From assembly GCF_014645735.1 (NCBI RefSeq), contig NZ_BMMH01000002.1:682001-746000 (forward strand): a stretch of 64,000 bases of DNA, in the 5' to 3' direction. The DNA is from Nocardia jinanensis (GTDB lineage Bacteria; Actinomycetota; Actinomycetes; Mycobacteriales; Mycobacteriaceae). Made by a program: the position numbers and the translations under genes. Shown piece after piece: positions 60,604 through 64,000 of the stretch. The notes under the pieces were generated by a model. That model saw nothing but the letters and a program-made list of their open reading frames with translations. It searched no databases and was not told where the DNA came from. How positions within the stretch are numbered: the first letter of the stretch is position 1; each line of letters begins with the position of its first letter.

Positions 60604-61940
60604 CCGCCCTCACCGAACTCCCCGTCCTGCGCGCGCTCGAACCCGACTGGCAACGCGCGGTACGTGCCGACCGGCAACTGCTCTTCGATATCCACCACGC
60701 GGTCGGCGGGCCCTTCCATGTGGTCCATCCCCCACAGTTCGCCACCAACCTCACCGCGTTCCAGGAAGTGCTGGCGCGGCGCGGGATTCGCGGCCGGGTC
60801 TACTACGGAAAGAAGGCGAACAAGGCGGGCTGCTGGCTGACCGCCGCGGCCGATCTCGACGCCGGGGTGGACGTGGCCTCCGAGCCGGAACTCGTGCACG
60901 CGCTCGCACACGGTGTCCGCGGCCGCGATATCGGGGTGACAGGCGCGGCGAAAACCGATGCGCTGCTCCGTCTGGCCGCGCGCCACGACTGCCTCGTCGC
61001 CATCGACGCGCTGGACGAGCTGGAACGGGCCGGCACAATCGCCCGGTCGGCCGGCCGGTTACGAATCCTGTTGCGCCGATTGCCGCCGAACGCACCGCAC
61101 AGCCGCTTCGGTTCGGCGGACGCCGATCTGGAGCGAGCCGTCGTCCGCTGCGCCGAACTGCGCGAGCACCTCGAACTGACCGGATTCTCGTTCCATCTCG
61201 ACGGCTACGAGGCCGCGCCCCGTGCCGAACTGGCGCACGACCTGATCGAATTGTGCGCGCGGACACGTGACCAGGGGCTGCCGGTATCCGCGATCTCCAT
61301 CGGCGGCGGTTTCGCCTGCCGCTACGTCCGGGACGAGGACTGGGCCGACTTCACCCGGAACCACCGCGACGACTGGTTCCACGCGGGCAAACGGTTCGAG
61401 AAGTTCTACCCCTACGCGCAGCAGCCGACCGGTGCGGCCATGCTCGAGGCAGTCCTGAACGAGGAATTCCGGGGCCGGACACTGGCCGAGCGGTTACACG
61501 CCGCTGATATCGCACTGTTCCTCGAACCCGGACGCGCGCTACTCATCGATTCCGGTTTCACCGTGTTCCCGGTGCTCGGGTTCAAACAGCATGCCGACTA
61601 CGGCATCACCACCGCACACGGGCTGAGCATGAGTGTGTCCGAGCAGTGGAAGGGCAGCGAGTTCCTGCCCGACCCGATCCTGATTCCGCGTACCGCCGAT
61701 CCGGATCCCCATCCGGTCGCCACCTGCGTGGGCGGTGCCAGCTGTATGGAATACGACGTCCTCACCTGGCGCAAAGTGGTTATGCCGCAACGGCCGCGGC
61801 CGGGTGACCTGCTGCTGTACCCGAATACCGCCGGCTATCAGATGGACAAGAACGAGAGCGAATTCCATCAGCTCCCACTGCCGCCGAAGATCGTGGTCAC
61901 CGGAGTGGAGGGCCGCTGGCAATGGAGAATCGACCGATGA
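60594..61940 (+). CDS. PLP-dependent decarboxylase, SbnH/LysA-like (fold type III)
   Basis: 448 residues from GTG 60594. The PLP lysine is in RVYYGKKANKAG, the glycine-rich phosphate loop in AISIGGGFACRY, the FLEPGRALL motif follows, and the second catalytic site is near GGASCMEYDVL. It belongs with diaminopimelate/ornithine decarboxylases and the SbnH siderophore enzyme. In this operon it probably decarboxylates a diaminopropionate conjugate to an ethylenediamine unit. The stop overlaps the next start. Confidence 0.8.
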   Translation: MDLTALTELPVLRALEPDWQRAVRADRQLLFDIHHAVGGPFHVVHPPQFATNLTAFQEVLARRGIRGRVYYGKKANKAGCWLTAAADLDAGVDVASEPELVHALAHGVRGRDIGVTGAAKTDALLRLAARHDCLVAIDALDELERAGTIARSAGRLRILLRRLPPNAPHSRFGSADADLERAVVRCAELREHLELTGFSFHLDGYEAAPRAELAHDLIELCARTRDQGLPVSAISIGGGFACRYVRDEDWADFTRNHRDDWFHAGKRFEKFYPYAQQPTGAAMLEAVLNEEFRGRTLAERLHAADIALFLEPGRALLIDSGFTVFPVLGFKQHADYGITTAHGLSMSVSEQWKGSEFLPDPILIPRTADPDPHPVATCVGGASCMEYDVLTWRKVVMPQRPRPGDLLLYPNTAGYQMDKNESEFHQLPLPPKIVVTGVEGRWQWRIDR

Positions 61941-63004
61941 CCGCCCCGCCACTCGGTGGCGAGAACATCGTGCGATACGCGTCCGAATTGATCGGCGCCA
62001 CGCCCTTGCTCGAACTGGTGCGCACCGGGTCCGGTAGCAGGCTGCTGCTCAAACTCGAACAGTTCAATCCGACCGGCTCGGCCAAAGTGCGTATGGCCCG
62101 GGAAATGGTGCTGCGGGCCGAGCACAGCGGTGAGCTCGCACCCGGCGGCCATATCGTGGAACCCACCTCCGGCAATACCGGAACCGGGCTGGCACTCATC
62201 GCCCTCGAACGCGGCTACACCTTCACCGCCGTGGTCGACGACCACGCCGCGAAGGACAAACTGCGCGCGATGAAGGCGATGGGTGCGCGACTGGTCACGG
62301 TGGACAGCGACGGGCGCGGCGGCCCCAGCAGCGTCCGGCGCCGGAACATCGCCGCCGAGATCGCGGCGACCAGCGGCGCCTATCAGCCCGACCAGCACAA
62401 CAATCCGCACAACAATGCCGGCTACCGGGATCTCGCCGCGGAACTGCGCAAGGATCTGGCGACCGATATCGACTACCTCGTCGGCGCGGTGGGCACCGGC
62501 GGATCACTGTGCGGCACGGTCGAAGAGCTGCGCCGGCTCGGTTCCGGGGTCTGTGCCATCGGCGTGGAACCGGCGGGCTCCATCATCTTCGGCGGTGACC
62601 CGGGTCCATATCGGCAGACCGGGGCGGGCAGCCCGGCGGGTTTCCCGGTGGGCCGCAATGTGAAATACGAAGTGATCGACGAGGACTTTCGCGTCGGCGA
62701 TATCGAGGCCTTCGCGACGGCACGGGTGGCCGCGCGCCGCACCGGCATCCTGATCGGCGGCACCGCGGGCGCGGCCGTCCATGTGGCGCTGCGCAGACTG
62801 GTGCGATTCCCGGCCGGCAGCACCGTGGTGGTGCTGGTGTGCGACGCGGGCGAGAAGTACCTCGATTCGGTCTACGACGAGGACTGGCTGGTCGCTCGCG
62901 GTCTCTACGACCGGGCGACCGAGCAGCGCATCGTGCGGCTGTTCCGGGCCTACGACGAATCCCTGCGACTCGCGGCCCTCGATCTCGAACGAACGGGAGC
63001 CTGA
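61937..63004 (+). CDS. SbnA-like PLP synthase (cysteine-synthase family)
   Basis: 355 residues from ATG 61937 (ATGA overlap; an ATG at 61922 is possible). The PLP lysine is in FNPTGSAKVRMA, the substrate loop is EPTSGNTGTGLAL, and the phosphate site is GTGGSLCGT. SbnA joins O-phosphoserine and glutamate to N-(1-amino-1-carboxyethyl)glutamate, the substrate of SbnB. Presence of both enzymes is the standard sign of L-2,3-diaminopropionate synthesis. Confidence 0.8.
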   Translation: MTAPPLGGENIVRYASELIGATPLLELVRTGSGSRLLLKLEQFNPTGSAKVRMAREMVLRAEHSGELAPGGHIVEPTSGNTGTGLALIALERGYTFTAVVDDHAAKDKLRAMKAMGARLVTVDSDGRGGPSSVRRRNIAAEIAATSGAYQPDQHNNPHNNAGYRDLAAELRKDLATDIDYLVGAVGTGGSLCGTVEELRRLGSGVCAIGVEPAGSIIFGGDPGPYRQTGAGSPAGFPVGRNVKYEVIDEDFRVGDIEAFATARVAARRTGILIGGTAGAAVHVALRRLVRFPAGSTVVVLVCDAGEKYLDSVYDEDWLVARGLYDRATEQRIVRLFRAYDESLRLAALDLERTGA

Positions 63005-63007
63005 CGC

Positions 63008-64000
63008 ATGACGTTTCAGTGGCGCGACTACCGCGCGATCCTCGCCCTCGCCGCGCCGATCGCCGGAATCCAGCTCGCCCAGGTAGCGTTGACCACCGTC
63101 GATCTGGCCATGATGGGGTTTCTCGGTGTGGCCGCCGTCGCAGCCGGCGGGCTCGCCCTGCTGCTGTACAACCAGCTGCGCACCATGTGCGTCGGTATGG
63201 TCACCGGCGTCGGGAATCTGGTCGCCGCGGCAGCCGGTCGGGGTGAGAAACGCACCGGAACACTAGAACTCGATGACGAGGCGCGCACCGAGATCCGCGC
63301 CTACCTGCGCGCCGCCCTGTTCGTCGCCACGACGACCGCCGCAACAGGAGCGCTCGCGCTGATCGCACTCGGTTACGCCCTGCGCTGGATGGGCCAGGAC
63401 GCCGCCGTCCTCGATCTGGCCCGCCCGGTCATCTGGATGCTCGCTCCCGGTCTGGTGCCGATGCTGTGGCTGAACGTGCTGCGGCAATTCGCGGTGGGGA
63501 TGCGCCGGGCGGGATCACTGCTGCGGGTCACACTCTGGTCGGTAGGGGTCAACGCGCTGCTCGACGCGTTGTTCGTGTTCGGCTGGTTCGGGTTCCCGAA
63601 ACTGGGACTCGCAGGTATCGGACTTGCCACCACCCTGGTCCAGTGCTGGACCTTCGGCGCCTATCTGAGCAGTGTCCGGCGTGATCCGGTGCTCGGCGCC
63701 CTGCTGTCGCTCCGCGCCTGGCAGGCCGATCGGTCCACTGTCGCGCGGATCGTGCGAATGGGGACACCGATCTCGCTGACCTACGGCGCGGAAGCCGCGA
63801 TCACCTCGATCGCGACCGTACTGATGGGCGGGTTCGGCCCGGTCGCGCTGGCCGCGAGCAATATCGTCAATCAACTCGCCTATATCGTCTACCAGGTCAA
63901 TATCGGTCTGTCCCAGGGCTCATCGATCCTGGTCAGCCGTACGGTGGCCCAGGGCGACCGGGGCGCGGTAGCGGCCATCGCGCGCCGTACCTTCGTCATC
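63008..64000 (+). CDS. MATE family efflux transporter, 3' truncated by window end
   Basis: The frame is open to the last base with 331 residues visible. MATE features: LALAAPIAGIQLAQVALTTV with TVDLAMMGFLG in helices 1-2, and a second half that starts IVRMGTPISLTYGAEAAITS. It starts 3 bp after the synthase and so belongs to the operon. The likely job is to export the metallophore made by the three upstream enzymes; the family is driven by Na+ or H+. Confidence 0.85.
   Translation, partial: MTFQWRDYRAILALAAPIAGIQLAQVALTTVDLAMMGFLGVAAVAAGGLALLLYNQLRTMCVGMVTGVGNLVAAAAGRGEKRTGTLELDDEARTEIRAYLRAALFVATTTAATGALALIALGYALRWMGQDAAVLDLARPVIWMLAPGLVPMLWLNVLRQFAVGMRRAGSLLRVTLWSVGVNALLDALFVFGWFGFPKLGLAGIGLATTLVQCWTFGAYLSSVRRDPVLGALLSLRAWQADRSTVARIVRMGTPISLTYGAEAAITSIATVLMGGFGPVALAASNIVNQLAYIVYQVNIGLSQGSSILVSRTVAQGDRGAVAAIARRTFVI

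Noticed and set aside
1..64000. Frequent GATATC/GATAT words
   Set aside because: They fall mostly in frame as Asp-Ile and Tyr/Asp-Ile codons, reflecting codon preference of the organism and not a regulatory word.
1..64000. Search for tRNA, rRNA, integrase, transposase, attachment sites
   Set aside because: None recognised. The accessory character rests on gene content and remnants only, so I do not call a genomic island.

Overview
The window is very GC-rich actinobacterial chromosome. Gene content (a mycothiol-type DinB-fold enzyme, an MpaB/DUF2236 oxygenase, a close relative of the mycobacterial alkyl sulfatase Rv3406, many acyl-CoA ligases and TetR regulators, frequent GTG and apparently leaderless starts) points to the Mycobacteriales, most like Nocardia. 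This is inference from content, not a database match. I see no rRNA, tRNA, CRISPR array, transposase or integrase.

Left part (1-34 kb) is metabolic and accessory. It starts with the 3' part of a PoxB-type enzyme, then a self-regulated TetR-GNAT pair. Positions 3472-11356 form a mirror-image block: two paralogous giant ATPase/LuxR regulators sit at the outer ends, each diverging from an oxygenase (a StyA-like flavin monooxygenase and a CYP157-like P450 lacking the ExxR arginine). Next come an acyl-CoA ligase / saccharopine-dehydrogenase-like / SDR operon with a divergent TetR and tandem operators, a small secreted protein, a PNPOx-like protein, a flavin monooxygenase, a four-gene ABC importer for a quaternary-ammonium osmoprotectant, a TauD/alkyl sulfatase-type dioxygenase, a methyltransferase, an MpaB oxygenase divergent from an acyl-CoA ligase, a PlsC acyltransferase divergent from a TetR across a perfect 42-bp palindrome, another acyl-CoA ligase, a MerR-controlled mycothiol-type enzyme and an SRPBCC protein. 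Four gene remnants (xanthine-dehydrogenase-type, alpha/beta hydrolase, HxlR, GNAT) lie in the gaps.

Middle part (34.3-55.0 kb) is a Wzx/Wzy-type exopolysaccharide locus. A priming sugar transferase is divergent from a long, tightly overlapping gene train: C-methyltransferase, sugar nucleotidyltransferase, PIG-L deacetylase, NAD epimerase/dehydratase, a second methyltransferase paralogue, glycosyltransferases, flippase, polymerase, chain-length regulator, TAT-exported beta-helix protein, DUF218 protein, class III aminotransferase and a final glycosyltransferase. A cupin 3,5-epimerase gene is inserted in opposite orientation. The set could build, export and polymerise a surface glycan containing a branched, modified deoxysugar.

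Right part: 55.1-59.4 kb holds an RHS/YD-repeat polymorphic toxin whose 136-residue tail resembles an ADP-ribosyltransferase-type toxin, followed by a probable immunity gene. At 59.5 kb a Fur/Zur-type 19-bp palindrome precedes an overlapping operon of SbnB-like dehydrogenase, SbnH-like decarboxylase, SbnA-like synthase and a MATE exporter (cut by the window end). This looks like a 2,3-diaminopropionate-derived metallophore pathway, possibly of the EDDS type.
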